DNA from: Anabaena sp. WA102
Lineage (GTDB): Bacteria > Cyanobacteriota > Cyanobacteriia > Cyanobacteriales > Nostocaceae
NCBI RefSeq assembly: GCF_001277295.1
Contig: NZ_CP011456.1
Span: 3,050,001 to 3,114,000, forward strand
Direction: 5' to 3'
DNA: 64,000 bases
Shown here piece by piece: positions 55,785-64,000 of this stretch. The notes below the pieces were generated by a model, which was not told the origin of the DNA, did not search any database, and saw nothing but the letters and a program-made list of their open reading frames with translations. Positions within the stretch are counted from its first letter, which is position 1; each line of letters opens with the position of its first letter. A program made the translations under genes and the position numbers.

Positions 55785-56459
55785 ATGCACGATATTTTAA
55801 TTTTCCAAGATAAAACATTACTTAATCAAGCACTAACTCACCGTTCTTATGTCAACGAACACCCAGGAGAAGAACATAACGAGCGCCTAGAGTTTCTTGG
55901 TGATGCTATTCTCAATTTTTTAAGCGGTGAATATCTCTATGAACTTCATCCAGAAAAAGGAGAAGATGAATTAACTCGTCGTCGTTCTGCATTAGTAGAT
56001 GAAAAACAATTAGCAAAATTTGCGATTGAAGTAGGTTTAGACTTGAGAATCCGTTTAGGACAAGGTGCAATTCTTGATGGAGGATATAATAATCCTAACT
56101 TATTAAGTAGTACCTTTGAAGCAGTTATTGGTGCTTATTATCGAGATAAAAATTGCAATATTGCATTACTTCGCCCTATTGTAGAAAAACTTTTTGCCTC
56201 TGTACCTGAGAATATTGTTGTATCTCGCTCTAATGTAGACTCAAAAAACCGCCTTCAGGAGTGGGTACAAAGTAGTGGTAACACAACTCCACCCAAATAT
56301 GTTACAAGACAAATAGGTGGACAATCTCATACACCAATATTTGAATCTGATGTCTTTGAAGTAGTGAATGGGAAAGAAATATGGCGGGGAAAAGGACAAG
56401 GACGCAATAAAAAAGATGCAGAAAAAGCTGCTGCTGAAAATGCGTTAGATAACTTGTAG
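55785..56459 (+). CDS. rnc: Ribonuclease III
   Basis: A 224-residue RNase III. The signature NERLEFLGDAIL contains Glu36 and Asp40; the second metal-binding part is SSTFEAVIGAYYRD. A C-terminal double-stranded RNA-binding domain (residues ~150-224) ends GRNKKDAEKAAAENALDNL. It processes rRNA precursors and other duplex RNA. Cyanobacteria often carry several RNase III-like genes, so this may be one paralogue. AGAGGA lies upstream of the ATG. Confidence 0.95.
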   Translation: MHDILIFQDKTLLNQALTHRSYVNEHPGEEHNERLEFLGDAILNFLSGEYLYELHPEKGEDELTRRRSALVDEKQLAKFAIEVGLDLRIRLGQGAILDGGYNNPNLLSSTFEAVIGAYYRDKNCNIALLRPIVEKLFASVPENIVVSRSNVDSKNRLQEWVQSSGNTTPPKYVTRQIGGQSHTPIFESDVFEVVNGKEIWRGKGQGRNKKDAEKAAAENALDNL

Positions 56460-56576
56460 AAAATGGTTATTAACTTGATAATTGTTGATTTTCTGCTTGT
56501 ATTGGCGAATATAATTCGCAGCTACACAGACAGAACTCATCTATTCCTGCTGTCCCGTGAGAGGGTGTTTGAAAAG

Positions 56577-56755
56577 TCATGATTGCTGTATCAAATGTTT
56601 TACCCCTCCCTAACCCTCCCCTTATAAAGGGGAGGGAACTGGATTTTCTTGTTTCAATAAAACCAAACTGTGTAAAGAAACGTAAAATCCCTGAAAACTT
56701 CTTTACTCTTGCCTCTTGCCTTGCTATGACGACAATTTTCAACGCCAACCTACTT
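56577..56755. repeat. Dispersed hairpin repeat and truncated element A
   Basis: 56577-56636 is the inverted copy of the CCCTAACCCTCCCC hairpin and its ATTGCTGTATCAAATGTTTT flank (see 52579). 56655-56755 is element A without its first ~14 bases, beginning CAATAAAACCAAACTG and ending GCCAACCTACTT. The two abut, so one may have inserted into the other. Confidence 0.75.
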
Positions 56756-57002
56756 AAGGGGGGTAACAATATGATGAAAATTACGGGATACCACTTTTAA
56801 AACATCCTCTAAGGGATACATGGGTTTCAAACCCTTGATTTTTCATTAGTTCACGCAGGTGGACTTAGCCTGTGTAGTAGCGATTTATAATCGCCGGAAA
56901 CTATTATTCATGACGAATACTGATGTTATTACTGAATATAAATGTTAATGTTCTATCATGATTCAGAATTGAGTAAGTCAGCTTAATCCAGTACATTTAA
57001 TT

Positions 57003-57165
57003 TAATAGTGCTGGAACGGAGGAACCAAATTGTGGGGCGTATTTTTGTCTTGACTAATTTAGGAATTTAAGATTTAAAACTCAAATCAAATCTAAAATCA
57101 AGCAAAAAAAGGTATCTCTCAACCTTAGCCCGTCAGCTAACTTCGTAGGCATTGAGAGGAGACTG
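57003..57165 (+). promoter_or_regulatory. c-di-AMP riboswitch (ydaO-yuaA type)
   Basis: The 3' core CCCGTCAGCTAAC (57129-57141), TTCGTAGGC, then GAGAGGAGA matches the highly conserved ydaO aptamer (in B. subtilis CCGTCAGCTAACCTCGTAAG, then GAGAGGAGA). CTCTCAA at 57116-57122 pairs with TTGAGAG at 57152-57158. The 5' half has GGAACGGAGGAACC (57013-57026) and TGTGGGGCG (57031-57039), which correspond to the conserved G-rich parts. It lies 100 bp upstream of an ABC transporter operon on the same strand. Riboswitches of this class usually switch expression off when c-di-AMP is high. Confidence 0.85.
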
Positions 57166-57264
57166 AAGAGACAGAATTTTAATTATTTCTGATCTTATCA
57201 GTGTCCAAGGTTGGTACTAGTTAATGTTTCCATAACCAAGCTTAACTCTGCTGAGGTGAAATAA

Positions 57265-58110
57265 ATGATATTGCAACTAAATTTAGCTGCCATTGTCGCA
57301 GTTGCTGGAAAAGCTATTTGGAGAAAAACCAAACCAGTAATTTTTCAAGATACTTTCGTATTTCCCGCACTCGGCTGTTTAGGAATTATTTTATTGTGGT
57401 GGGTAGTAGCACTAGCTAACCATGAATTAATGCCCACACCACCGGAAGCTTTAATTGCCAATTGGGACTATATCTTACATCCATTCTATGAGAGAGGTCC
57501 AGGTGATTTAGGAATTGGTTGGTTATTATTAGCCAGTTTACGGCGGGTAATATTAGGATTTGGTTTAGGGGCATTAGTAGCAATTCCCTTGGGTTTTTTG
57601 ATTGGAATTTCAAGACCCGCAATGCTGGCTTTTAATCCCATTATTCAGATTTTCAAACCTGTATCACCCTTAGCCTGGTTGCCAATTTCTTTATCTCTGT
57701 TTAATTTAGCAGATCCTTCCGCTATTTTTGTGATTTTCATTACTTCCCTCTGGCCAACTATTATTAATACAGCATTAGGAGTTTCTAGTGTACCAAAAGA
57801 CTATTTAGATGTAGCACAAGTCCTAGAAATGCCCCGTTGGCGACAGATTACTAAAATTATTCTACCTGCTAGTTTGCCTTATATTTTTACAGGTTTGCGA
57901 ATTAGTTTAGGTATTGCTTGGTTGGTAATTGTGGCTGTAGAAATGTTGACAGGTGGAATAGGAATTGGCTTTTTTGTTTGGGATGAATGGAGTCGTTTAA
58001 ATCTGAGTTCTGTATTTTTAGCAGTGTTTATAATTGGCTTAACTGGGTTGATTTTAGATTACGGTGTGGGCAAACTTCAAGAGTTAGTTACTCACCGTCC
58101 AGGAAGTTGA
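57265..58110 (+). CDS. NrtB/CmpB-like ABC transporter permease
   Basis: A 281-residue integral membrane protein with about six helices and the permease EAA loop DVAQVLEMPRWRQITKIILP. The opening after residue 30 (FPALGCLGIILLWWVVALAN) and RRVILGFGLGALVAIPLGFL match the nitrate/bicarbonate/sulfonate permease family. It is first gene of a three-gene set with binding protein and ATPase on the same strand, and the c-di-AMP riboswitch precedes it. GAGGTG is placed before the ATG. Substrate uncertain. Confidence 0.9.
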   Translation: MILQLNLAAIVAVAGKAIWRKTKPVIFQDTFVFPALGCLGIILLWWVVALANHELMPTPPEALIANWDYILHPFYERGPGDLGIGWLLLASLRRVILGFGLGALVAIPLGFLIGISRPAMLAFNPIIQIFKPVSPLAWLPISLSLFNLADPSAIFVIFITSLWPTIINTALGVSSVPKDYLDVAQVLEMPRWRQITKIILPASLPYIFTGLRISLGIAWLVIVAVEMLTGGIGIGFFVWDEWSRLNLSSVFLAVFIIGLTGLILDYGVGKLQELVTHRPGS

Positions 58111-58177
58111 TGATTTTATCTCACGCAGAGGCGCAGAGAGGATGAAAAGAATTTTTCAAATATAATTATCAATTACT

Positions 58178-59620
58178 ATGACTGAAAATCATTTAACTCG
58201 CAGAGATTTTATTGCAGGAATGGGGGCGACAACTGCGGGAATAATATTATCATCCTGTGCTGTTTCGGGAGATAAATCTGCGAAGGGACTAACAGAAGAA
58301 GCTTTAGCGGTGATACCAGTAGTCAAATCCCAAGATTTAGAAAAACCGGACATTACTGTGGGTTATGTTCCTGTTAATGATTGTGCGCCATTTGCGATCG
58401 CTTGGAAAAAAGGATTTTTCCGCAAATATGGTTTAAATGTTACACTCAACCGCGAAGCCAGTTGGGCTACCTCCCGCGACGGCTTAATTTTCGGTCGTCT
58501 CGACGCTTCCCCCGTCGTCTCCGGTGCTGTTACCAACGCTAGAATAGGTGCAGAAGGTGCGCGTCATGCCCCCTTATGTGCAGCAATGACCATCCACCGA
58601 CATGGTAACGCCATGACCATGAATCGGGATATGTGGGACTATGGCATTCGTCCCTGGTATGAATATCAACAAAAATACGGTGATGGGGCTTTAGAAGCCT
58701 TTGGGAAGGACTTTCGCGGCTATTTTGACAAACAACCCCCAGAAAAGAAAATCTGGGCTGTAGTCCTCAGTTCTGCCATTTATGAATACTTTGCTCGCTA
58801 TCTTTCTGCTGCTGCGGGTGTTGATCCTCTTAAAGAATTTCGGGTCATAATTGTTCCACCACCGCAAATGGTAACAAACATGAGAATTGGGGCAATGCAA
58901 GCTTACATGGTCGCCGAACCTTGGAATACTAGAGCAATTACAGGTAATGAAGGTATTGGTTTTACATTCGCTCAAGGTAAGGAAATTTGGCACGGACATC
59001 CAGATAGACTCCTGGGTGTAATGGAATCTTTTATTGTTAATTATCCTAAAACTTACCGTTCTTTGGTAAAGGCAATGATTGAAGCTTGTCAATATTGTAG
59101 CAAACCCGAAAATCGTCAAGAAATAGCCGAATTACTGACAGAAAGATCATTTACTGGTGCGAAACCTAAAAAGCCGGGTGTGCCTATTACTAAATTTACT
59201 GGACCGGGAATTATTGGCAATTATAATTATGGTGGTTTTGATGGCAAAGACCGCACTATCAAAGCAGATGACACCACAATTTTTTATGATCTTCCTAACA
59301 GTATTCCCCTCGAAAAAGGGGAACATTCTACATTTTTATGGCGTTCTCGCAGTCTTTGGTTAATGACTCAAGCAGCACGGTGGGGACAAATCAAAGAAAT
59401 TCCTAAAAATGCTGAAGAAGTAGCCGCAAAAGGTTGGAGAACCGATTTATATCGAGAGATAGCCGCAGAAATGGGAATTGAATGTCCCAAAGATGATTAT
59501 AAAGTTGAACCTCCTGAAGCATTTATAGATAAAAAAGGATTTGATCCTAGTAATCCTGTAGGATATCTTCATAGTTTTGATATCCGTGCTAACGCTCCTT
59601 CTCAGTTTTTTTTATCCTAA
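58178..59620 (+). CDS. NrtA/CmpA-like substrate-binding lipoprotein
   Basis: A 480-residue exported protein. The N-terminus has a Tat motif (LTRRDFIAGMG) and lipobox ILSSC (Cys27), so it is a lipid-anchored periplasmic protein. The fold is that of NrtA/CmpA: PDITVGYVPVNDCAPFAIAW, MRIGAMQAYMVAEPWNTRAI. Where NrtA has a FPGGxH ligand loop, this protein has VVLSSAIYEYFARY (residues ~195-208), so the key His is missing. The substrate is therefore probably not nitrate. It follows the permease by 67 bp and precedes the ATPase by 17 bp. Confidence 0.88.
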   Translation: MTENHLTRRDFIAGMGATTAGIILSSCAVSGDKSAKGLTEEALAVIPVVKSQDLEKPDITVGYVPVNDCAPFAIAWKKGFFRKYGLNVTLNREASWATSRDGLIFGRLDASPVVSGAVTNARIGAEGARHAPLCAAMTIHRHGNAMTMNRDMWDYGIRPWYEYQQKYGDGALEAFGKDFRGYFDKQPPEKKIWAVVLSSAIYEYFARYLSAAAGVDPLKEFRVIIVPPPQMVTNMRIGAMQAYMVAEPWNTRAITGNEGIGFTFAQGKEIWHGHPDRLLGVMESFIVNYPKTYRSLVKAMIEACQYCSKPENRQEIAELLTERSFTGAKPKKPGVPITKFTGPGIIGNYNYGGFDGKDRTIKADDTTIFYDLPNSIPLEKGEHSTFLWRSRSLWLMTQAARWGQIKEIPKNAEEVAAKGWRTDLYREIAAEMGIECPKDDYKVEPPEAFIDKKGFDPSNPVGYLHSFDIRANAPSQFFLS

Positions 59621-59637
59621 AAAATAGGTAATTAATT

Positions 59638-60471
59638 ATGGAATATATAACTTCATCCCAACATAATATTACAGAAACTTTGCCCCGTAACGGATTTTTA
59701 GAAATCGAAAATTTAGTTAAATCCTATCCAACCCAGGACAAAGGAAAATTCACAGTTTTAGATCATGTTAATTTGACTATTAAGGAAGATGAATATATTT
59801 CTGTAATTGGTCATTCTGGTTGTGGTAAATCCACATTATTAAAAATAATTGGTGGTTTTGAAAAAGCTACATCTGGTTCAGTTCGCTTAGATGGAAAAGA
59901 GATTCGTAAACCAGGAGCCGATAGAATGATGGTATTTCAAAATTATTCATTATTACCTTGGTTAACTGTCCGCGAAAATATCCGTTTAGCAGTAGATGAA
60001 GTTTTGAAAAATGCCAACCGTGCCGAAAAAATTAGCATTGTCAATGAACATTTAGCAATGGTAAACTTAACCCCAGCCGCAGATAAATACCCTGATGAAA
60101 TTTCTGGAGGAATGAAACAAAGGGTTGGTATTGCTAGGGCTTTAGCAATTCGTCCCAAAATGTTATTAATGGATGAACCTTTTGGGGCTTTGGATGCCTT
60201 AACTCGTGGTAAATTACAACGTCAAGTATTAGATATTTGGGAACATCATCGTCAAGCAGTCATGATGATTACCCATGATGTTGACGAAGCAATTTATATG
60301 TCAGACCGAATTATTTTGATGACGAATGGACCATCGGCAAAAATAGGAGAAATTTTAAAAGTTCCTTTTGAACATCCCAGAGATAGAATAGCCATGCGTA
60401 ACTCCACAGAATATTTTGAACTTCGCAATCATGCTCTGAATTTTCTTGATCAAAATTTCACACCAGAGTAG
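59638..60471 (+). CDS. NrtD/CmpD-like ABC transporter ATPase
   Basis: A 277-residue ATP-binding subunit. Walker A GHSGCGKST (58-66), Q-loop MMVFQNYSLLPW, signature EISGGMKQRVGIARAL, Walker B LLMDEPFGALD and switch His in MITHDVDEAIY are all present. It is the last gene of the permease, binding protein, ATPase operon. There is no NrtC-type fusion with a second binding domain, unlike the classical nrtABCD and cmpABCD operons. Confidence 0.93.
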   Translation: MEYITSSQHNITETLPRNGFLEIENLVKSYPTQDKGKFTVLDHVNLTIKEDEYISVIGHSGCGKSTLLKIIGGFEKATSGSVRLDGKEIRKPGADRMMVFQNYSLLPWLTVRENIRLAVDEVLKNANRAEKISIVNEHLAMVNLTPAADKYPDEISGGMKQRVGIARALAIRPKMLLMDEPFGALDALTRGKLQRQVLDIWEHHRQAVMMITHDVDEAIYMSDRIILMTNGPSAKIGEILKVPFEHPRDRIAMRNSTEYFELRNHALNFLDQNFTPE

Positions 60472-60503
60472 GGACAAACCCCCCGTAGTTGACCAGATTT
60501 GCT

Positions 60504-60656
60504 TAAATTTTTGGCGTTGCTGATAGCCTGCGTGGCGTAGCCATATCGAGGTATGAAATTCCCAAATTGAACCTTTAAAACTCAAACCTCAGTGCGTGAT
60601 TGCGCCTTGGCGTGAGACTAAAATTCATACCCTTAATCAGCAACGCCAAATTTTTG
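60504..60656. repeat. IS-derived MITE (element G) with a nested SDR in its left end
   Basis: The ends TTGGCGTTGCTGAT and ATCAGCAACGCCAA are exact inverted repeats about 140 bp apart. After GGCGTTGCTGAT the right arm continues TAAGGGTATGAA. The left arm is interrupted by AGCCTGCGTGGCGTAGCCAT and ATCG before resuming AGGTATGAA. There is no transposase frame. It fills the gap between the ABC operon and the convergent lipoprotein gene. Confidence 0.75.
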
Positions 60657-60660
60657 TTCC

Positions 60661-61527
60661 CTAATTACCAGAGACAACTTTTAAGCCCGGAGAGTTTAAA
60701 ATTTCAGTATTATCTTTTCTCACTATTAAAGTGGAGGTAGAATTTCCATCTTCAGTTATAGGTTGTTCTAAAATGTAGACATAATCCCCATTTTTCCAAC
60801 CTGTAACACATTTACCATCTCGACAGGAGACTTTACCACCTGTTAACTGGAGACATTTACCATTAGTATCACATCCTTGATAACTGACATCTCCCGTACC
60901 ATTAACTCCATTCCAAGAATCAGTATTACTCAAAGTAATTGTCCATTTATCATTACTTAAAGTTTGTGATTTACCACTTTGGGAATTACTGCTTGGTGAT
61001 TTTTCCTCTACACCTGCATTTACAACTTCCATTTTTGTAATAATGGATTCCTTGCGAGTTTTACCACAAGGTTCTGCACTTTGACAATCACTCACTGATT
61101 GGATTTCATAAACGGCATTAACTTTTTTATTTAACACCTTTTTTTCATCAGCACACATTTCAAAAGTCGCCCCAACATTGTGTTCAATTCCTTTTTTATC
61201 TACTAAAGTGACGTAACACATTAAATCACCATTGACTAATTTTGTAACCGTTCCCTCCTTGGGTTTTATACTTGTACCCGTTTTAGTATTTTTATCTAGA
61301 TTATTACGAAAAAATTTTCTCTTATGTTCTTTATTATCTTTATTTCTTTGTGTTTCTGATGCTTGTTTATCTTCTTTTTCACTGACTGCTACTGGAGAAG
61401 TTTCCGTTGGACTTTCAGTAACACTATTACTCGAATTTTCTTGAACTGCAACCTTGGGTGCGTTATCACAACCTATCAAAGATACATAGCTAAGAATGAC
61501 AGCAATTGCGGGAATTAATTTTTTCAT
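60661..61527 (-). CDS. Lipoprotein of unknown function
   Basis: About 288 residues from the ATG at 61527 (an upstream ATG at 61569 would put 14 odd residues before the signal peptide). The signal MKKLIPAIAVILSYVSLIGC ends in a lipobox Cys. A Ser/Thr/Glu/Lys-rich low-complexity linker (~25-85) follows, then a beta-rich domain with paired cysteines (DLMCYVTLVDKKG, FEMCADEKKV, SDCQSAEPCG). A second Cys-containing domain (YQGCDTNGKCLQLTGGKVSC) has SH3-like spacing. I recognise no family. Likely in the outer or plasma membrane. Confidence 0.78.
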   Translation of the reverse strand: MKKLIPAIAVILSYVSLIGCDNAPKVAVQENSSNSVTESPTETSPVAVSEKEDKQASETQRNKDNKEHKRKFFRNNLDKNTKTGTSIKPKEGTVTKLVNGDLMCYVTLVDKKGIEHNVGATFEMCADEKKVLNKKVNAVYEIQSVSDCQSAEPCGKTRKESIITKMEVVNAGVEEKSPSSNSQSGKSQTLSNDKWTITLSNTDSWNGVNGTGDVSYQGCDTNGKCLQLTGGKVSCRDGKCVTGWKNGDYVYILEQPITEDGNSTSTLIVRKDNTEILNSPGLKVVSGN

Positions 61528-61685
61528 GGTGAAATTACAATAATCGAGAATATTCCCGTATTTTAACATAAACCTAAATTATACTTTTAATATTTATCAG
61601 GAATTTTCACATATAAAAATAGAAATCATGAATGATATTTGAGAAATTTTAATATCATGGTGAGTTACGCTGTAGCTAACATACC

Positions 61686-61836
61686 TTAGTCGTCTGTCAA
61701 GAACTAATTGACGGGTAAATAAATTTTTCTTCTTCCTTCTTTCTTCGCGCTCTTTGCGTCCTAATGCCTACGGCACGCTCCGCGAACGTGGTTCATTTCT
61801 TCTTTATCCGTCAAAATTTATTTGACAGACTACTAG
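61686..61836. repeat. MITE-like element D, copy 2, with nested repeats
   Basis: The left end TTAGTCGTCTGTCAAG and the right-end complement CTAGTAGTCTGTCAAA match element D at 4027-4124. Inside, about 61745-61793 holds a CTCTTTGCGTC repeat and an SDR-like ATGCCTACGGCACGCTCCGC. The 290-bp gap holds nothing else. Confidence 0.6.
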
Positions 61837-61859
61837 TTATCAAAAATAAAATATTACTC

Positions 61860-63512
61860 CTATATCAGAATTTTTTTAGATACAACCTGAATTAATTGAT
61901 AATCTTTAAAACTACCAATAACCCGATAATGTATTGGTAACTCAACAAAACTCGGTTGGTAAATCCAAGCATAACTCAAAATAGGTAACTGGGAAACTAA
62001 ATCTACATTCTTCCCATATTGAGGTGTATAGAAGTAAATTAGCAGAGATTCTTTATCATTAAATCCTTTACCTTTAACAAAGTTAATCGGATGATTATGC
62101 AAAACTTTATTAATTGTTTCTTGTTTGTAAAATACTCTAAAATCTGGGTTGAAATCACCTAACAAACCTAAATTACCTGCTGTAGCTACAGATAACCAAC
62201 AACTAATTAATAAGCTACCTAGCCAATAATGAGAAGTTAAAAACTTACGGTGATAATAAAACTTACCTATCCAGATTAACGGCACAATTAAGCTACCAAA
62301 ACCAGAACATATCATCAGAATTGCATATTTGTGAATATTTACCTCACCCCAAACTAAAATACTTATTCCGGCTAAAACTAAAATTATGCCTAATATTCCC
62401 CAAGCACAACTGATATTTCTTGGTAAATAAATCATCTCATGAGATGAATATTGATCATCAAATCCTTTTTGGTAAATTTTTCCTAACCAATCTAAACCCA
62501 CCGCAGATAAAAAAGCAATAAATGGATAAATGCAAAGACTATAATGAGATAAACGAGTGGAAAATATACTCAATTCAGTAAATAAGATAACGGGAAACCC
62601 GATTAATATTAATGGATATTTAGAAATTGAATACCGAATTACTAATGTTATTCCTAATAAACTAAAAAAGAACCAAGGAAAAGATTTTAAAGCTAGATTC
62701 CATACATAAAATAAAATGCCATTTCTATGTTGTTCATGACTACCTAGTTCTATAACAAATCCCAATAAAGCTGCAATACTATCGCTACCATAACGTAACC
62801 AGCTAAAATAAAGCCAAATTAAGGTAGGAATTAAACCGACCAAAAACCCTAAATACAACATGGGGTTAGTTAAATGACGATGACGACGATGATCTATGAT
62901 TAAATAAGGTAATAATGCCATCATTGGCAGAAAAATCATTAAACTTCTTATCAAAAAACCTAAGCCAAAACTCACCCCGGTGATAAAACCATATAAATAT
63001 CGTTCTTGAGGATTTATATCAGATTTTAATAAAAAGAAAATTCCTATAAATACTAATAATATAGTTGGTAAATCTGGTGTTGATAACCGACAATATTGTA
63101 TCCACAAAAATTCTACGCTGAGAATAATAATTCCCCAAAATGCTAATTTTTGAGATAAAAGAATTTCTCCCACTTTATAAATAACAAATATGCTCAAAAT
63201 TCCCGCAATCATTGTCGGTATTCTCGCGGTTGTATCACTAACGCCAAATATTTGATAAAAAATAGCAATTAACCAATAAAAACCAGGGGTCTTATGATGA
63301 GGATGACCCCAAGGTGATACCCAATCACCTGTTTCCAACATTTGTCTGGCTCTCAAAGCATAAAGTGTTTCATCATGAGCCATGAGACTGGTTTCCCCAG
63401 AAGTAAATAACAATAAAGGAAGTAGCCAAATTAATAACTTGCAATATGGGAATTGCCAAAATAGCCGAATTAATTGGATAATATTGATGATTCGTGGTGA
63501 TTTAAAAAACAT
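61860..63512 (-). CDS. Family 39 (ArnT/PMT-like) glycosyltransferase
   Basis: A 550-residue polytopic membrane protein with about 11-12 helices. The first loop carries MAHDETLYALRARQMLETGD, with the Asp-Glu pair typical of GT39/ArnT-like enzymes, followed by WGHPHHKTPGFYWLIAIFYQ. These enzymes transfer a sugar from a polyprenyl-phosphate donor to a lipid or protein on the outer face of the membrane. Acceptor unknown. It is divergent from the methyltransferase fragment at the window edge. Confidence 0.9.
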   Translation of the reverse strand: MFFKSPRIINIIQLIRLFWQFPYCKLLIWLLPLLLFTSGETSLMAHDETLYALRARQMLETGDWVSPWGHPHHKTPGFYWLIAIFYQIFGVSDTTARIPTMIAGILSIFVIYKVGEILLSQKLAFWGIIILSVEFLWIQYCRLSTPDLPTILLVFIGIFFLLKSDINPQERYLYGFITGVSFGLGFLIRSLMIFLPMMALLPYLIIDHRRHRHLTNPMLYLGFLVGLIPTLIWLYFSWLRYGSDSIAALLGFVIELGSHEQHRNGILFYVWNLALKSFPWFFFSLLGITLVIRYSISKYPLILIGFPVILFTELSIFSTRLSHYSLCIYPFIAFLSAVGLDWLGKIYQKGFDDQYSSHEMIYLPRNISCAWGILGIILVLAGISILVWGEVNIHKYAILMICSGFGSLIVPLIWIGKFYYHRKFLTSHYWLGSLLISCWLSVATAGNLGLLGDFNPDFRVFYKQETINKVLHNHPINFVKGKGFNDKESLLIYFYTPQYGKNVDLVSQLPILSYAWIYQPSFVELPIHYRVIGSFKDYQLIQVVSKKILI

Positions 63513-63623
63513 TTATGAATTGTAAAATATAGTATTTTTCATGTAAAATAAGTGAAGTTATCAAAACTAACTTACCAATTAGAATACTAGCCAAAATTTT
63601 TAGATCAGGTAAAAAAGACATTT

Positions 63624-64000
63624 ATGCTACTGCAACCAAATCAACGGATTAAGTTAGATGAATCGGATGATCAGTTATTCTATAATTACCCTCGCTTTGT
63701 CACTCATGTAGATAATGGTTTTATTCAACAATTAACTGATTTATATTATCAGCGACTTCGAGCAAATATGCGTGTTCTTGATTTAATGAGTAGCTGGGTA
63801 TCGCATCTACCTACAGAGATAGATTTTGCTCATGTACAAGGACATGGACTAAATGCTGAAGAACTAGCCCGAAATACTCAATTAAATCATTATTTTGTCC
63901 AAAATCTCAATACAAATCTCCAGTTACCTTTTCCAGATCAAGACTTTGATGCTGTTATTAACTGTGTTTCTGTGCAATATATCCAATACCCAGAGGCTAT
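63624..64000 (+). CDS. SAM-dependent methyltransferase (partial, runs off window)
   Basis: From the ATG at 63624 the frame stays open to the end (125 codons). It reads DDQLFYNYPRFVTHVDNGFI, then MRVLDLMSSWVSHLPTEI (AdoMet motif I, a variant with MSSWVSH for the glycine loop), VQGHGLNAEELARN and LPFPDQDFDAVINCVSVQYI (motif IV region). The arrangement is that of a class I methyltransferase found in cyanobacteria and plant plastids. The C-terminus is outside the window. Confidence 0.8.
   Translation, partial: MLLQPNQRIKLDESDDQLFYNYPRFVTHVDNGFIQQLTDLYYQRLRANMRVLDLMSSWVSHLPTEIDFAHVQGHGLNAEELARNTQLNHYFVQNLNTNLQLPFPDQDFDAVINCVSVQYIQYPEA

Noticed and set aside
56470..56769. 99-codon minus-strand frame after rnc
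   Set aside because: It is composed almost wholly of two dispersed repeats (the CCCTAACCC hairpin and element A).
57165..57264. NtcA (GTA-N8-TAC) site upstream of the NrtB-like gene
   Set aside because: I found no spacing-correct GTA-N8-TAC with a -10 box; the clear regulatory signal there is the riboswitch.

Overview
The window is chromosomal DNA of a filamentous, probably heterocyst-forming cyanobacterium (order Nostocales). The evidence is a cyanobacterial rRNA operon with tRNA-Ile and tRNA-Ala in its spacer, many GCGATCGC (HIP1) octamers, oxygenic-photosynthesis genes (petC-petA, GUN4), Ftn2-type cell division, and heptamer tandem repeats (STRRs) of the kind known from heterocystous strains. 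Base composition is AT-rich and gaps between genes are long and full of small repeats. An Anabaena/Dolichospermum/Aphanizomenon-like strain would fit, but I cannot assign a genus.

Layout. 1-2474: rrn operon on the minus strand (23S 5' end, tRNA-Ala, tRNA-Ile, 16S, leader, promoter). 2.6-5.7 kb: glyQ, a decayed gene resembling comEC broken by small mobile elements, and a murein transglycosylase. 5.8-14.7 kb: a hypothetical gene, a double histidine phosphatase, a GMC oxidoreductase, a Uma2 nuclease, dapF divergent from hfq, a small peptide with a double-glycine motif, and a glycosyltransferase. 15-25 kb: recO with an MFS transporter, a frameshifted deoC, an orphan C5-DNA methyltransferase, a DEAD-box helicase, an 800-residue exonuclease-ATPase fusion, and ackA. 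25-37 kb: a TPR-like membrane protein, ftsH, moeA, petC-petA, a DUF3067 gene, ftn2 and a DUF4912 gene. 37-40 kb: a repeat field with an 80-bp tandem array, a toxin-antitoxin pair, and a GxxExxY gene between two near-identical 277-bp direct repeats. 40-56.5 kb: a glycine-rich exported protein, gcvP, trhO, a solitary tRNA-Ala, an acyltransferase, ddl, a candidate sRNA, an alpha/beta hydrolase, icd, gun4 and rnc. 57-60.5 kb: a c-di-AMP (ydaO-type) riboswitch ahead of a three-gene NrtA/B/D-like ABC transporter. 60.6-64 kb: a lipoprotein, a GT39 glycosyltransferase and a truncated methyltransferase.

Most protein genes are housekeeping. The unusual content is: (1) the riboswitch-controlled transporter whose binding protein lacks the usual ligand loop; (2) the DEDDh exonuclease/P-loop ATPase fusion near an orphan methyltransferase; (3) the GxxExxY/repeat unit; (4) a candidate terminator-ended sRNA at 49.7 kb; and (5) at least seven families of small non-autonomous elements. 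Pairs of element copies with and without a ~25-bp insert show that very small repeats have moved into them. Coordinates and motifs were read by eye, and family names come from sequence recognition, not searches.
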